Of a stretch of 64,000 nt of DNA, positions 35,290 to 46,774 are shown piece by piece (position 1 is the stretch's first letter; every line of letters starts with the position of its first letter). Made by a program: the position numbers and the translations under genes. The stretch is taken from contig CM068835.1 of NCBI GenBank assembly GCA_028554795.2, positions 58,079,219-58,143,218 of the forward strand, read 5' to 3'. The stretch comes from Sinohyriopsis cumingii (lineage: Eukaryota > Mollusca > Bivalvia > Unionida > Unionidae). A model generated the notes under the pieces. That model was given only the letters and a program-made list of their open reading frames with translations. It did not search any database and was not told where the DNA came from.

Positions 35290-36770
35290 TCAATAACTTT
35301 TATACTGATTGTATTACAAAATCTTAAAGCTTACCAATCTGCAATTTTATCATTGCTGCTCCTGCCACCTGAAGAAAGTTGCTTAGTCATAGACTGATAA
35401 GAGTTCACACCATACTTAAATTTTGATTTATTAAATTACATTGCAAACTTGATCATTCATTCATGGACCTCATAAATGCATTAGCACTGATCCTAAAAAT
35501 GTGTACATGTACAAGAATTGTTGGGAGTCGGGGCTGGACAAATTTCAAAATGGTTTACTGGACACATTTGTATGAAAATACAGAATAATTTGGATTTTTC
35601 CTTTGTACTGTTTAGAAAATTCTTGGCAAACATTTTCAACTTGTTCTTGGGTATCAAATAATGGATCTTTACTTCCCTGAGGATAAAATGCATCTTCTTT
35701 TCACCAAAAAACCCACCGCTTTAATGTCAGGGTCAAGCTGGACTAAAAATTTAGGATAATGCGACTTCTCCCTCCCTGTTCAAACAGGGTGAAGTGACGG
35801 GGAAACAGTGAAGTTAGCAAATGCAGCAATCCAAGTTTGTAATATAGCAAACAAGGTCTTCAGCCTCTGAGAAGTTAAATATTATTAAATAAACAACATA
35901 CTCATCATACTTTATGAAAGCATTATTTCCCTTGAATCGAAGTAAAATTGGGCATAACTTCATTAATAGCACTCTATGGTTACCTCAGAAATATATAATG
36001 CTAATGATAATTGGTGACTAATAATCATCACATGGAAGCAAGCTCATCAAAGTTTTCAGGTGAATTATTGGATACATTCATTAATCTATTTATAGCTTTT
36101 AGTCTCAAAACATCTTAAAGATATAGTATTTGGTTTGGGGTCTGATAATGACTCAGATTGCAAACACTTTCAAAGTTGCACATTTGTATGGTTTTGAGTT
36201 AAACTGTAGCTCAGAAAGATGGCAAAACAATGCAGACAGGCCTCAAAAGACTCCAAGTCTGGGAAAAATAACGAGATATGCACTTCAATCCCTCTAAATA
36301 TTTGGTCTAATATATTACTCATTCTGTGGACAGTTATTCAAGTTAGTTTCATGTGCCAAATATCTATGTGACCTTATCCAGCACTCTTTTGTGAAACTAA
36401 CCGACAGACCATATTATAAATAAAGCAAGTAGAACTCAAGGCTTTATTAAAATAAATATAGAGACAGAAAGAAGTAAAATTAGAGAAAAAGCCCATAAAG
36501 CTAATTTGTCGCCAGTTCAACAATGGCTGCTCGATCTGCAATCACCAAGCAAAAGAAATTATGAGCAAAATTAAAATGGTTCATTATCATGCTGCATACT
36601 GTACCCTCAACAATTCTTCTTCAAACTTAAGTGTCTCAGCCATTTCTGATATGCGGAACAAAGCCCAGATGCCCACCTGTGTCTCTTCTACAAAACAGCA
36701 TAGAAGTAAATTGTTGTATCCCTTCCACATGACATCCTTCCATCTAACCTAACTTCCCAATGAGTCAGTC
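35290..36770. other. Intron sequence, no recognised feature
   Basis: Non-coding DNA in the intron between ASK exons 6 and 7. Nothing recognisable on either strand. Confidence 0.35.
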
Positions 36771-36771
36771 T

Positions 36772-37650
36772 ATGGCTTTTCGTGCAAGTGAATCACTGTC
36801 ATTCTATGACTTTTGAGTAAGTAAATTATTGTCATTCTATGACTTTTGGGCAAGTAAATTACTGGAATTTTATGACTTTTGGATGAGCAAATTACTGGAA
36901 TTCTATGACTTTTGAGTAAGTAAATTACTGGAATTCTATGACTTTTGGGTAAGTAAATTACTATTATTTTATGACTTTTGGATGAGCAAATTACTGTAAT
37001 TCTATGACTTTTGGGTAAGTAAATTACTGGAATTCTGTGACTTTTGGGTTGTAAATTACTGGAATTCTATGACTTTTGGGTAAGTACATTACTGAAATTC
37101 TATGACTTTTGGGTAAGTAAATTATTGGAATTCTATGACTTTTGGGTAAGTAAATTACTGGAATTCTATGACTTTTGGGTATGTAAATTACTGTCATTAT
37201 ATGACATTTGGGTAATTAAATTACTGTCATTATATGACATTTGGGTAAGTAAATTATTGTCATTCTATGACTTTTGGGTAAGTAAATTATTATCATTCTA
37301 TGACTTTTGGGCAAGTAAATTAATGTCATTTTATGATTTTATCATGCTGTTGTTGTAGGGTTTAACCCATTTTGCAGCACAAGATAGGCTATACATGGCA
37401 GCCAGTACAAATGGTGGAGAAAGAACCCGGGAAAACCCTGGAAAGAAACACAGACCCATGAGAAGCTACTGGCAAGCTTTCTCACATATGCACATTGGCC
37501 AAACCCAAAACCTGAACCCATGCAGACTGAGGTGAGATGGTAGATATATGCACTTTGGATCACTTGGGGCCCCTGACTTTATGGTAAGTAAATTAATAAT
37601 CATTTTATGATTTTTGGGCAAGTAAATTATTGCCATTCTATGACTTTTGG
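36772..37650. repeat. 33-bp minisatellite split by a SINE
   Basis: About 17 units of 'tctatgacttttgggtaagt' + 'aaattactggaat' run to 37343, and about two more follow 37574. The unit is 33 bp, so one plus-strand frame is open for 104 codons with the 11-residue repeat KLLEFYDFWVS. This is a by-product of the period. Some units have cattctatgac or cattatatgac variants. Confidence 0.9.
37348..37573 (-). mobile_element. tRNA-derived SINE family 1 within the minisatellite
   Basis: Same family as 20.7 and 38.4 kb. (ttg)n tail at the left, body 'ttttgcagcacaagataggc', head ending 'cacttggggcccc' at the right. The minisatellite resumes directly after it. Confidence 0.8.
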
Positions 37651-38352
37651 TCAAATCAATATATCTAAATATTACCCATACCATTTATACTCCCATGTCC
37701 AGTCAATGCAGTTGGAGATGACTTATAAGGGAGTATGTATGGTAGTTTTTGTCCCAAGAACCTTAGTATATTTGGTTTCTCTGTGAGACACTACTGTGTT
37801 GCTGACTGATATAGATTAATTTAGCTTGGCAGTTAGCCAAGAATACAAATCACATCATAAATGCTTCATGTTTTAACGTGCTTTTACATGCACCAAACAG
37901 ACATATGCATCTTTCATGTTTTTCCCCCCTCAACTATTATCTTATTATTTTAACTACAAAAACACTGAGATGCACAACTGCAAAAAATCCCCCTGAGGGG
38001 ATATAGCAGTACACTGACAAAGATGGATATTTTAAGAGCAACACAAGCTATAAAATTAGCATCAAACATGATATTAAAGATTGTTTCTACTGTTTCATGC
38101 ATATAAACACAAGTTTTGTATTTAAAAAATCATGAAAGATTCACTGTTTTGGACTAAATATCAACTGATTCAACTAGAAAAAGAGGTAGAAAGCAATCAA
38201 CTGCAAAGGCCAAGTCAGGTTAACTTTTTGGTGGTGATGAAACAAAATGTCACTGCCAAAGTTAACTTAATCATGAATCCAACCCCTCTTGCAAGACCCC
38301 TATTACTAGTATTAAGTTGCATTACTAGCATTAAGTTGCATTTATATGATAA

Positions 38353-38608
38353 GTTGTTGTTGTTGTTGTAGTAGGGTTTAACGGCATTTTTCAGCACAAG
38401 ATAGGCTATACATGGCGGCCAGTATTAATGGTGGAGGAAGAACTCGGAAAAACCCCAGAAAGAACCACCGACCCACGAGAATCTACTGGTAAGCTTTCTC
38501 ACATAACCACAGTAGCCGAATCCGAGACTCGAACCGACACAGACAGAGGTGAGATGGCAGTGATCTGTAACAGTGAGCGCTTTAGACCACTCGGTCACTC
38601 GGGGCCCC
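38353..38608 (-). mobile_element. tRNA-derived SINE family 1, best copy
   Basis: (ttg)5 tail at the left. On the minus strand the head reads GGGGCCCCGAGTGACCGAGT + GGTCTAAAGCGCTCAC, a tRNA-Ser/Leu-like A-box. The B-box GGTTCGAGTCTCGG lies near 38528. It ends 38 bases from the donor of ASK exon 6. Confidence 0.85.
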
Positions 38609-38646
38609 TATATGATAAGAAAAGGAAATATAGTCCTTGAACTTAC

Positions 38647-38722
38647 CTGTGCTAGCTCTTCCCCTTTGTATTGATCACGAGCTTTTCTCAGATCAGCCAA
38701 AAACCTCTCCTTTATATGGACT
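38647..38722 (-). CDS. MAP3K5: ASK exon 6 (start of central regulatory region)
   Basis: 25 codons plus one base, acceptor atatttcag, donor CAG|gtaagt. It encodes VHIKERFLADLRKARDQYKG then EELAQ, closely matching the vertebrate ASK segment that opens the TPR-like central regulatory region ('RESILNDIRKARNLYTGKEL'). It sits directly left of a SINE ending at 38608. Confidence 0.95.
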
Positions 38723-39303
38723 CTGAAATATGGAATACAAATGTAACTGATCAATACAGCAGTAACATGTATACTTTCCACCTGTACAGACCTGGATTCA
38801 ATACCTTGCTCAGGGGATGACAATCCCAATAAGTCTGAAATCATTATTGTGGGCAAGAGACATTTCCAGGTTCTTTACCACACTTAGACGAACACAAATC
38901 CCTAGCCCAAATAGCCTGCCCAACTAAACATCATTAGTATGCATGGGAAATTTCATGCAATTACTACTAATGTATATTCCCTACATCATCCTTCACAGGA
39001 TCAGAAGTATAAAAAAATGTTATTTTGTTTGGGTGTTAAGTTTTATTCTATAATACTTACCTGCTACTATTGATCAGTTTACTTTTTGCAGGTCTCCAGT
39101 CTAAGCTAAATATTTCCTTCTTCAACTATTATTAAAGGGACAGAATTGATAAGAACATGATCCCAATTCTCTTGTGAACTGGACCAAGGCAACAGGACAT
39201 ACAGCCAGCTGGGAAGTCAGAATCTTTTTAATTCTAGATGTTAAATATAACATAATTAAAATTAGTTTTACTCCCCCAAACTAAATTATAATAAAAGCAA
39301 CAC

Positions 39304-39353
39304 CTGTTAATATTGTATTGCTGAATTTTCCAGTCAGGAGGAAGGTTGATGAC
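39304..39353 (-). CDS. MAP3K5: ASK exon 5 (50-base small exon)
   Basis: Acceptor ggtttttttcag, donor AACAG|gtgttg. In phase 0 it reads VINLPPDWKIQQYNIN and leaves two bases (AG) that combine with the first base of exon 6 to give Arg. The phases on both sides fit. The strong pyrimidine tract supports it; the donor is only moderate. Confidence 0.7.
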
Positions 39354-39388
39354 CTGAAAAAAACCAATACCAAAAATAATTACAGTAG

Positions 39389-39390
<2 letters not shown>

Positions 39391-39436
<46 letters not shown>
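39391..39436. repeat. (GT)n microsatellite
   Basis: About 23 GT units at the tail side of the SINE family 2 copy that follows. It probably grew from that element's tail. Confidence 0.95.
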
Positions 39437-39438
<2 letters not shown>

Positions 39439-39696
39439 TTTAGATTTTTAATGTAGCTTTAACAACTTTTCAGTCATATGGTGCATTATGCTGCAGACAT
39501 TTAGCATCATATTCCACCCAATCACATTATCCTGACACCAGGCCGAACAGTCCTAACACTAACCTCTTAATGCTGAGCACCAATCAAGGCAGCTGCTAAT
39601 ACCATTTTTATGTCTTTGGCATGATTCAGCTGGGGTTTGAACCCTTGACCTCCCACATCCTAGGCAGACATTATAACCACTTAGGCCAGCGGAGCA
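39437..39696 (-). mobile_element. tRNA-derived SINE family 2
   Basis: Shares 'tttttaatgtagctttaaca', 'attatcctgacaccaggccg', 'aacactaacctcttaatgct' and the tRNA-like head ending 'ggccagcggagcag' with the 13.2-kb copy. It lies 38 bases beyond the acceptor of ASK exon 5. Confidence 0.75.
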
Positions 39697-39699
39697 GTC

Positions 39700-40930
39700 T
39701 TACCACGGAAGTGCTCACCATGTACACAGTTACAGGGTTATACCACATGCTGTGCCATCCCTGTAGGACACAATGAAAAATATGCATTTGTTCTGGCATG
39801 CAAAAGATGGAAGGTAAGAGAAAGAAACTGCCAATAGGCATCTCTCATAAATTATGTTTCAGAGTGATTCAAATTTGCTCAAGATGCAGCAATAGCCCTA
39901 ACCTCACGGGCTTTAATTCTCATGAAAGAATGGTTCTTCTCAAGAAGGGACTAATGAGCTTTTTGATAATGAGGACAATCCACCTGGAAATTAAGGCCAC
40001 CAAAATATCACAGGAATCCTTGAGAGGTAAAAAGATATGGCTGTCAAAGTGACATTTTTTCCAGTAAAGGTAGCTGATTCTTAGCCAGTAACACATAATG
40101 GCAAAGAAGAGAAACTGAATCAAAGTTACATTTGCTATGACTCTAGGTCTTAAACTGAAAGAAACAAAACCAACAAGCTTAGTAAAGTTCAAAAAACAAT
40201 TTATTTCTCCAGTGAAAATATAAAAGACACATTATTGTGAATTAAATCCCAACTACAAGTAATCCAAATTGTCCTATCACAAGTCCAGAAATATAGAATG
40301 TTCCAGATGAATTCCAATCTTCCTGAATGCCTTTATATGCAGATGATCTGCCTGTTGTACAACTACCAGTACTTTGTACCAGCAAGGATAGAAAAGTCAT
40401 TCCAATGCCAAATTTTATTTGTTCAAATGCTACTCAGTCAATCTTAACAATACTTGGTTTCTCATATAGGGGAAACTATGTTGTAAACAATACTATACAG
40501 AAAGAAAATGAATGAATCAGACCTTTACAGGAGACAACTTGATAACAGAAACATAAATGAACACAAGGACAGTAGTGTAATCCCACCCCTATCATCACCG
40601 TCAGACACTAACTTAACCAACAGATAACAATATTGGTTCAAAGTTCACGTACAAAATCAATAGTCAAAATGTTTAAATTTAGTGGCTTGGTTCAAGTGAA
40701 AACCTTCAACTTCAACATGGCTTACGAGATCACACTACTAAAGGTTATCTACAATTATAGAGCAGCAAAATCCAAACCAAGCTGGTCCCTCAGCAAACAA
40801 ACATCTGGTTAATAATTTGTTTTGATCAAGAAGAAATAAAAGCTTGGATTAAAAACTATAAAGCTTGTTTTTATTGTTTTGCACACTAGCAATTAGTTAC
40901 ACACCCAGCACCAGAAGGAATGTCAGCTTA
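39700..40930. other. ASK intron 4, no recognised feature
   Basis: Non-coding. Short ORFs only. Confidence 0.35.
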
Positions 40931-40931
40931 C

Positions 40932-40971
40932 TTGTTTGATGGCTTCAAGCATAGTATTGATAGTAACCACA
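40932..40971 (-). CDS. MAP3K5: ASK exon 4 (40-base small exon)
   Basis: Found by phase logic: exon 3 ends phase 2 and exon 5 begins phase 0, so a connecting exon is needed. A segment with acceptor ttattcag and donor CAA|gtaagc is 1+39 bases and encodes VVTINTMLEAIKQ, bridging the phases exactly. It is short and unconserved, so transcript evidence would be needed to be certain. Confidence 0.65.
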
Positions 40972-40974
40972 CTG

Positions 40975-41882
40975 AATAAAACTGGCCTCTAAGCTACCTC
41001 ATTTGTTAAGCTGCAGCAGCAATACATTACTATGTTGCAGTAATATGATAACCATAGTAACTCCAGCTCTATGTGTAAGTTGTCTATTTTAATAGGCTAG
41101 CAAGGTGGTCTTGTACTATATATACCATTAAACCATCTGAATTCATCAAAGAGAAAAGCGAACTCTTCTGGTGCTGTCTTGTTGCTATCACTGATCAAAT
41201 CTGGTGAGGATTGTTTGAAATGAACAGGTCAGCTTTTAACTGAATTTGATGTTGAGACAGTTAAAACACATTTTAGTTTGTTGGTATACAAATACCAACA
41301 ATCTCCTTTTTTTCCCAGTACAGAGACATATTTTGCTTGTAAAAACCACCATATACCAGCATAACAGAATCTCTGATATGCCACAATGACTCAATCAAGA
41401 ATGTCTTTGAATAAGTTCCCATTAATCCTAAAGTAGTTTTTAAGTCCAAAAGGGCAATGAGTATTTTGTAATTCCAATGAATAATTTGAACAAATAATTC
41501 CTCAAGAGTTATATCCAAGCAAAAACACTGATCATAAATGCACAAAGACTGATATGAAACAGGATGAATACATTTTTTTTTATCAAACTTCCATGTATAC
41601 ATAAATTTCACATGACCAGTGGTGCAACAGACTGATCTGGAATTCCCAAATTTTGGATGAAAAATTGCACCAGATTGTCAAAAGTCTGCTTCCAGAACAT
41701 TCTATACTCATAAACTCAGTTTTGGTAAAGATCTTAAAAAAACGTGACAATAGTTGGGTAGGCAAAAAGGTCAAGCACATTATAAATTAAATATATGTAA
41801 TGGTACTGAACCATACAACTCTTTCACTGTGCTTTAGGCTTGTACCACAATTCAACTCATCAAGGGAATATCAACTTGCAAA
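40975..41882. other. ASK intron 3, no recognised feature
   Basis: Two overlapping minus-strand frames at 41273-41780 are longer than average but show no family similarity. A decayed coding trace cannot be excluded. Confidence 0.3.
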
Positions 41883-41884
41883 TA

Positions 41885-43885
41885 CAGTGTGACCCCGCTA
41901 TAATACGGTAGTTGGGAGTCATAGAACCCAACCGCGTTTATAGACCAAACCGTGTTATAAGCAACCAGGTCAGTTAGCTGAAGAAAATTATGCATGTACC
42001 CCCAAAAAAAAAAATTGCGGGGAAAGGGTGTAGGTAATAAATGCAGGCGGTAAAATACATGCTTATCGGCACAGTTACCATCTTAAACTGATGCATCTTA
42101 AACTGATGCATATTAAATGACAAATACACCTGTAGTGAAAACAGAGAAGACATAATAGTTTACCTTATTTAGAGAACCACAAATTGGTACATATATGTGA
42201 ATACTGTTTATATTTACATGTAAATGTATAGGATGAATAGTATCAATATCGTGTATTCACCCGCGAACCTCATCATATACACTGAATCCACAATACAAGT
42301 GATTCCATAGAAAATATGCACACACACACACAGCTTTAAAATATTCAATAGTTTTGCCACAGATCATATTGGTCTGAATTCAGTGGGAAAAATATAGCAC
42401 AATCACGTAATGAATGACAAAGCACATTTACTTTTCAGCATGTCCCAAGTTGGTAAAAGTTAGTTTGCATTTTAAGCCGCCATTGGTAGTGTTTGTAAGC
42501 ATAAGCTTTTTCCCTACAAAAAGAAAACTTTCAAGGCACAGTTAATGCGTTCCAGTCACATTGGAAAATGCAAAAATCCATCAGATTCCATCACTTTTAT
42601 TTAAGTTTGGTACTGACTTCCTTGGATGAAAAGTTTTTGTTTTTATTGAAAGACTGTAGTCACCTTTCTTTGATGAAGGGTGCATGCATTATTGAACTCA
42701 CTGCCAAAGAACAGCTTTGGAGAACCAAGCAAATGCACATTTCTTATTGCAGCGGCAACATTAAATAATTGTACTGCATGAATGAAACTGATTTTTTTTC
42801 TCCATCTGCTGAGTGCATTTTTATAACAAGCGGTGCTTCAAAGGTAATCTGTTTCCTTTGAAATTTCAGCAAACTATTTTATCTGGGAACATTTTTAAAA
42901 GGAATTGGCTATCATTTAGACTATTCTAGTTACTGTCCCTCCATGCCTTTTGAATAAACCAAAAAGTAAGATTTTTTAATTAAAAAAATCAGCAGTGGGA
43001 TGCTGCCTTCCACGCACGCATCTGAAAATTAACAAAGGGTCAACAGACGATAGAGACACAGGTGTTCTGGTTTGATGACAGGGAATTATTACAGAAAATG
43101 TGAGTGTTCTGAAGGATTTAATTCTGAGTGAATAGAAGAGGAATTGTACTTACCATCCACATACAAATGTCAGTCTTTGTAAATATATTAATTACTAGTG
43201 AGCAGCAAAAATATGATGAAAGATAGATTACGAGAAAATACCTCATCCGGTTGATCTCCGTTACCAGGCATGTCAACAACAAAAAAGCGGATATTTCACA
43301 ACATACAGTACTCATGCTAGATGTCATGATAAGCGAATTATAATATAACAATGCACTATTAAGACGGTATGTCAATATGGACAAAGAATTTGTTTATGTA
43401 ACAATAGATCAATTTTAGTGCATTTTATATCCAGTTTGTGGCTTCCTTTCATGGGGCCTCTGAATTTCTGCCCTCAGAACCAATGGTTGTATATTAAAGT
43501 TTAAAGAGCCAAAAACGTCGCCAATAAAAATAAATCGCCACATGGTATGTTTTGCCACCAATAAGGACAAACAATCCAAGTTTACTACATTGACAAAGAC
43601 CAATGCGATCACAGAATAAACTTTTTGTTATTTTTTTGTACCTTTAAGAAGAAAAAACAACTTTTTCATGTCCGAGAAAAATACAAGCAAAATTTCAGAA
43701 GCCATGCCATGATCGTCTTGTATTATTCATATGCGATCTCTTCCCCAAAATGATAAACTTTTTACGTTTTGTTTTACTTTTAAGAAAGAATTTTTTTGTG
43801 TACAAGAAAAATACATGTATATGAAACTTTGGAAGCCACATCACGACCGTGTTATATCAGAGCACGCTATAGAGGGGCCACACTG
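41885..43885. mobile_element. Tigger/pogo-like element, copy A2 (complete ends)
   Basis: Terminal inverted repeats: cagtgtgaccccgctataat at the left and tatagaggggccacactg at the right, flanked by TA on both sides (41883-41884, 43886-43887). This is the hallmark of pogo/Tigger insertion. 2001 bp. No DDE transposase is recognisable on either strand, so it was moved by another element. Near the right end a ~110-bp segment is duplicated ('gaagccatgccatgatcgtc' / 'gaagccacatcacgaccgtg'). Confidence 0.9.
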
Positions 43886-44221
43886 TATAAAGAATCAAGC
43901 AGGCCAGCTGTAAAGTAACAGTCCTTGTACTCTCTAGGACTTGCACATGCTCCACTCTGCCTTCAAATTACACAGCTGTGGTTTTGTCAGAGTACTGAAA
44001 TATACTTCATCTAAAGTCTCATTCAGGTGGACTTTGCACCTATGCTTTTTGGGTTGTATTTACAAGAATGGTATTTTCTCTGAACCTGTGCAATCAAAAA
44101 GCACTTTTCATTATTAGAATCATGAATTTGCTATTCATCAATTTTTTATTAAAAAAATTCCCTTTTAATACCATAAAAAGCAGCACATACCTTTGAAAAA
44201 AAGTATATAAGGTGAACCTGA

Positions 44222-44452
44222 GAGATGGGGACCTATACTTACTTATTAAGCTGAATCCAACTGAACAGACCCTGCCCTGTTACCACAAATTGCATTGACT
44301 GATCTGAGTCTATGCAGTCTGTTAAGAGCAATTTGGGGAACAAACAATGGAGACATAAATCTGCCTGGATGTATAATGCAATGGCAGATCAGAGTCTATG
44401 TTGTTTGCAGTTGGATTCAACTTATAATTTAGTATATGTGCTAGTATACTGC
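44222..44452. mobile_element. Double-hairpin MITE
   Basis: Outer repeats 'ttattaagctgaatccaact' and 'agttggattcaacttataat'. Inner phrases are 'ctgatctgagtctatgcagt' and 'atggcagatcagagtctatg'. Confidence 0.65.
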
Positions 44453-44602
44453 ATGAAAATAATATTAGTCCATCTTGTAAAAAGCATAAGTACCAACCAT
44501 AGCTATATACACTGAAAATTTTAATGCAATTAATTGACATGCCCATTTTTTATTTGTCTGATCCAATTCTGGTTTGATTCTATATGATTCCAAAATTAAA
44601 AT

Positions 44603-44836
44603 GGGGCCCCAGGTGGCTGAGTGGTCTAAAGTGCTAGCCTTTACCGATCAGTGCCATCTCACCTCTGACAGTGTGGGTTCAATTCTTGGGTTCGGCCAAT
44701 GTGGGTATGAAGAAAAAAAAAGCTTACCGCTACCTTCCCATGGTTTGGTGGTTCTTCCCGAGATCTTCTTGGATTCTTCCACCACTAGTTATACTCGCTG
44801 CTAAATAGTGTTAAACCCACAGCAACAACAACAAAA
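44603..44836 (+). mobile_element. tRNA-derived SINE family 1, plus-strand copy
   Basis: Starts ggggccccaggtggctgagt + ggtctaaagtgctagcc (A-box), then 'catctcacctctgacagtgt' and B-box gggttcaattcttgg, and ends in (caa)n. This is the only full copy in the plus orientation and it gives the reading direction of the family. Confidence 0.8.
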
Positions 44837-45048
44837 CTGTAACTGTTACATGATGATAGACGACAGTCACAAGCTTATTTTTAAACCCAGCTTCTCTGAA
44901 TGTAATTCAACTGAACCCAAAAATCTGAAAATCAATTCCACGGCAGATTTTATGGAACCCCCAATTAAAACCATTTTGTTTGGTGTAAAACTGATGCTGA
45001 AAGCTTTTGCAAATGAAATTAGTATAATAAAAAAAAGGTGCAACTTAC

Positions 45049-45230
45049 GTATTTTCTTCTGCCACATCATTAAAAGCCTTTTTCAGCTTGTTATAAATGG
45101 AGGGCCCAGTATCTGGGTTGATGCAGAGTTCAGTACCTCTTCTTGACGTGCTTGAGGCATCTATCACTGCACAAGTCCCCTCAGCATCCAGTTGGTATGG
45201 GAAAAAAGCCACATCTGCACCACAGGATAG
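45049..45230 (-). CDS. MAP3K5: ASK exon 3 (end of N-terminal domain)
   Basis: 60 codons plus two bases, acceptor attattgcag, donor AC|gtaagt (phase 2). It begins LSCGADVAFFPYQLDAEGTC, equivalent to the family segment around 'NYTFVPY', and continues to KLKKAFNDVAEEN. The phase 0 start fits exon 2. The second half is poorly conserved with vertebrate ASK, so its identity rests on frame, phase and position. Confidence 0.85.
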
Positions 45231-45231
45231 C

Positions 45232-46575
45232 TGCAATAATGACAGAATTTTAAATTAATCATTCTCATAGCAAACTTGACTTGCTGGTACAGATGTCATA
45301 TTTTTACAGGAAGTCAACTGGGTGCCCAACGATCCTAATGATCTGTTACCCGATCAAAGGGAAATTATATTAAATGTGAACCTGAACTGCTTTGTTTTAA
45401 GTTCAAACGTGCCAACCCCTTGAGAGATATAAGCATAATTATTATTAATGTGAAGAAAAAAGTTCAATCTGAGCATACAAAAGAGTAATCTCTATATTAC
45501 ATGCCATAATTACAGAAAACCGTTATGAAAAAGGTATATTTATTTCTGCTACTTACCTGGATCTGCAGTTAGTTAAAATTCTTGTCACAAATCAGCTAAA
45601 TCCATGTGGATTAGTACGAGAATACAGACACAATACAAAATGATAAGTTATTTATAAAACAATATTCACTTTAATCGGTCAACAACACAGGTTTAACTTT
45701 AGCTCAAAGGTGGTAAAGTCAAGTCCATAAATTCTGACTGCTGTATTATAACAATGTAGAATTCCTCTATAAAAATTTGTAAAGTGTTAATGATTTGTCC
45801 TCTTCCTAATGCAACATGCTCTTCAATTTAACAAGGTCCTTCTCCTCTAACATTTTTCAATCACATAACACCCATGAGTCACATCGATAAAGCCATGTCA
45901 CTTGATAATATCGGGCGCCATGTTTTTTTTCAATATAGACTGGTCTGCTACATGCATGTTTATAAAACTATAGTTCATCTGTGACACATGGTTTCAAATT
46001 CAAGAAACCCGTCTGTGTTTTCTTCTAAACATTATATGTACAGTTACTATAAACAGAAAATAAGGAAACTGTTCGAGTACATAGACAAATGGTTGCACAC
46101 ATCAACAATATGAAGATGATCAGTAGATAGCGGTCTATGATGGGTCAATGTCACATGACACGAGCATCCAATTGGACTTGTTATTTTGTGTCTCACTTGC
46201 TCCTGGCATTACCAGATATAATAATCCTTGATCTGAACTTGGAAACATTTTTTTTAAACATGAATTAACGGGTACCCTATAGCTAATTTTATTAAATGGG
46301 TAATTATGAAAGGGCAGGTACCCTGAGTACCTGGTTACCCACTGATACCTTTACTTGCTGGTGTTCTGAATTAAGACATATATTAAATGAATCTGTGGGA
46401 CCATCAATGGATAATGGTTGTAGTTTTAAAATGAAAAATGCTATTCTCACAAGAAACAACACAAAATACATTCTTTTTATATGAATAATATGGCCAGATA
46501 ATCCCATAAACACCTTGTATAAACTCTTGTTTAATCCTTATCTTACACACTTAAAGAAAATAACAAACTTTTGTC
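45232..46575. other. ASK intron 2, no recognised feature
   Basis: Non-coding AT-rich sequence. Confidence 0.35.
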
Positions 46576-46581
46576 TAGCAA

Positions 46582-46770
46582 AGGGGCATCATGCCACAGA
46601 CATGTAGCATCAAGTCCCACCCAGTCACATTATCCTGACAACAGGCCAACCAGTCCTAACAGTAACCTCTTAATGCTGAGCACTAAGTGGGTCAGCTGTG
46701 AGTACCATTTTTTGGTATGACTCAGACAGGGTTCAAATCAGCAATCTCCCACATCGGAGGCTCTCAATAA
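46582..46770 (-). mobile_element. tRNA-derived SINE family 2, partial
   Basis: Central part 'ggggcatcatgccacagaca' through 'cacattatcctgacaacagg' to the B-box region (gggttcaaatcagcaat). The tail and the end of the head are missing. Confidence 0.65.
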
Positions 46771-46774
46771 GTAC

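Noticed and set aside
37044..37358. 104-codon frame with an 11-residue repeat
   Set aside because: By-product of a 33-bp minisatellite, ending in a SINE. No coding context.
41273..41780. Two minus-strand frames as a possible gene
   Set aside because: No family similarity, and they overlap in different frames within an ASK intron. A decayed gene trace cannot be shown.
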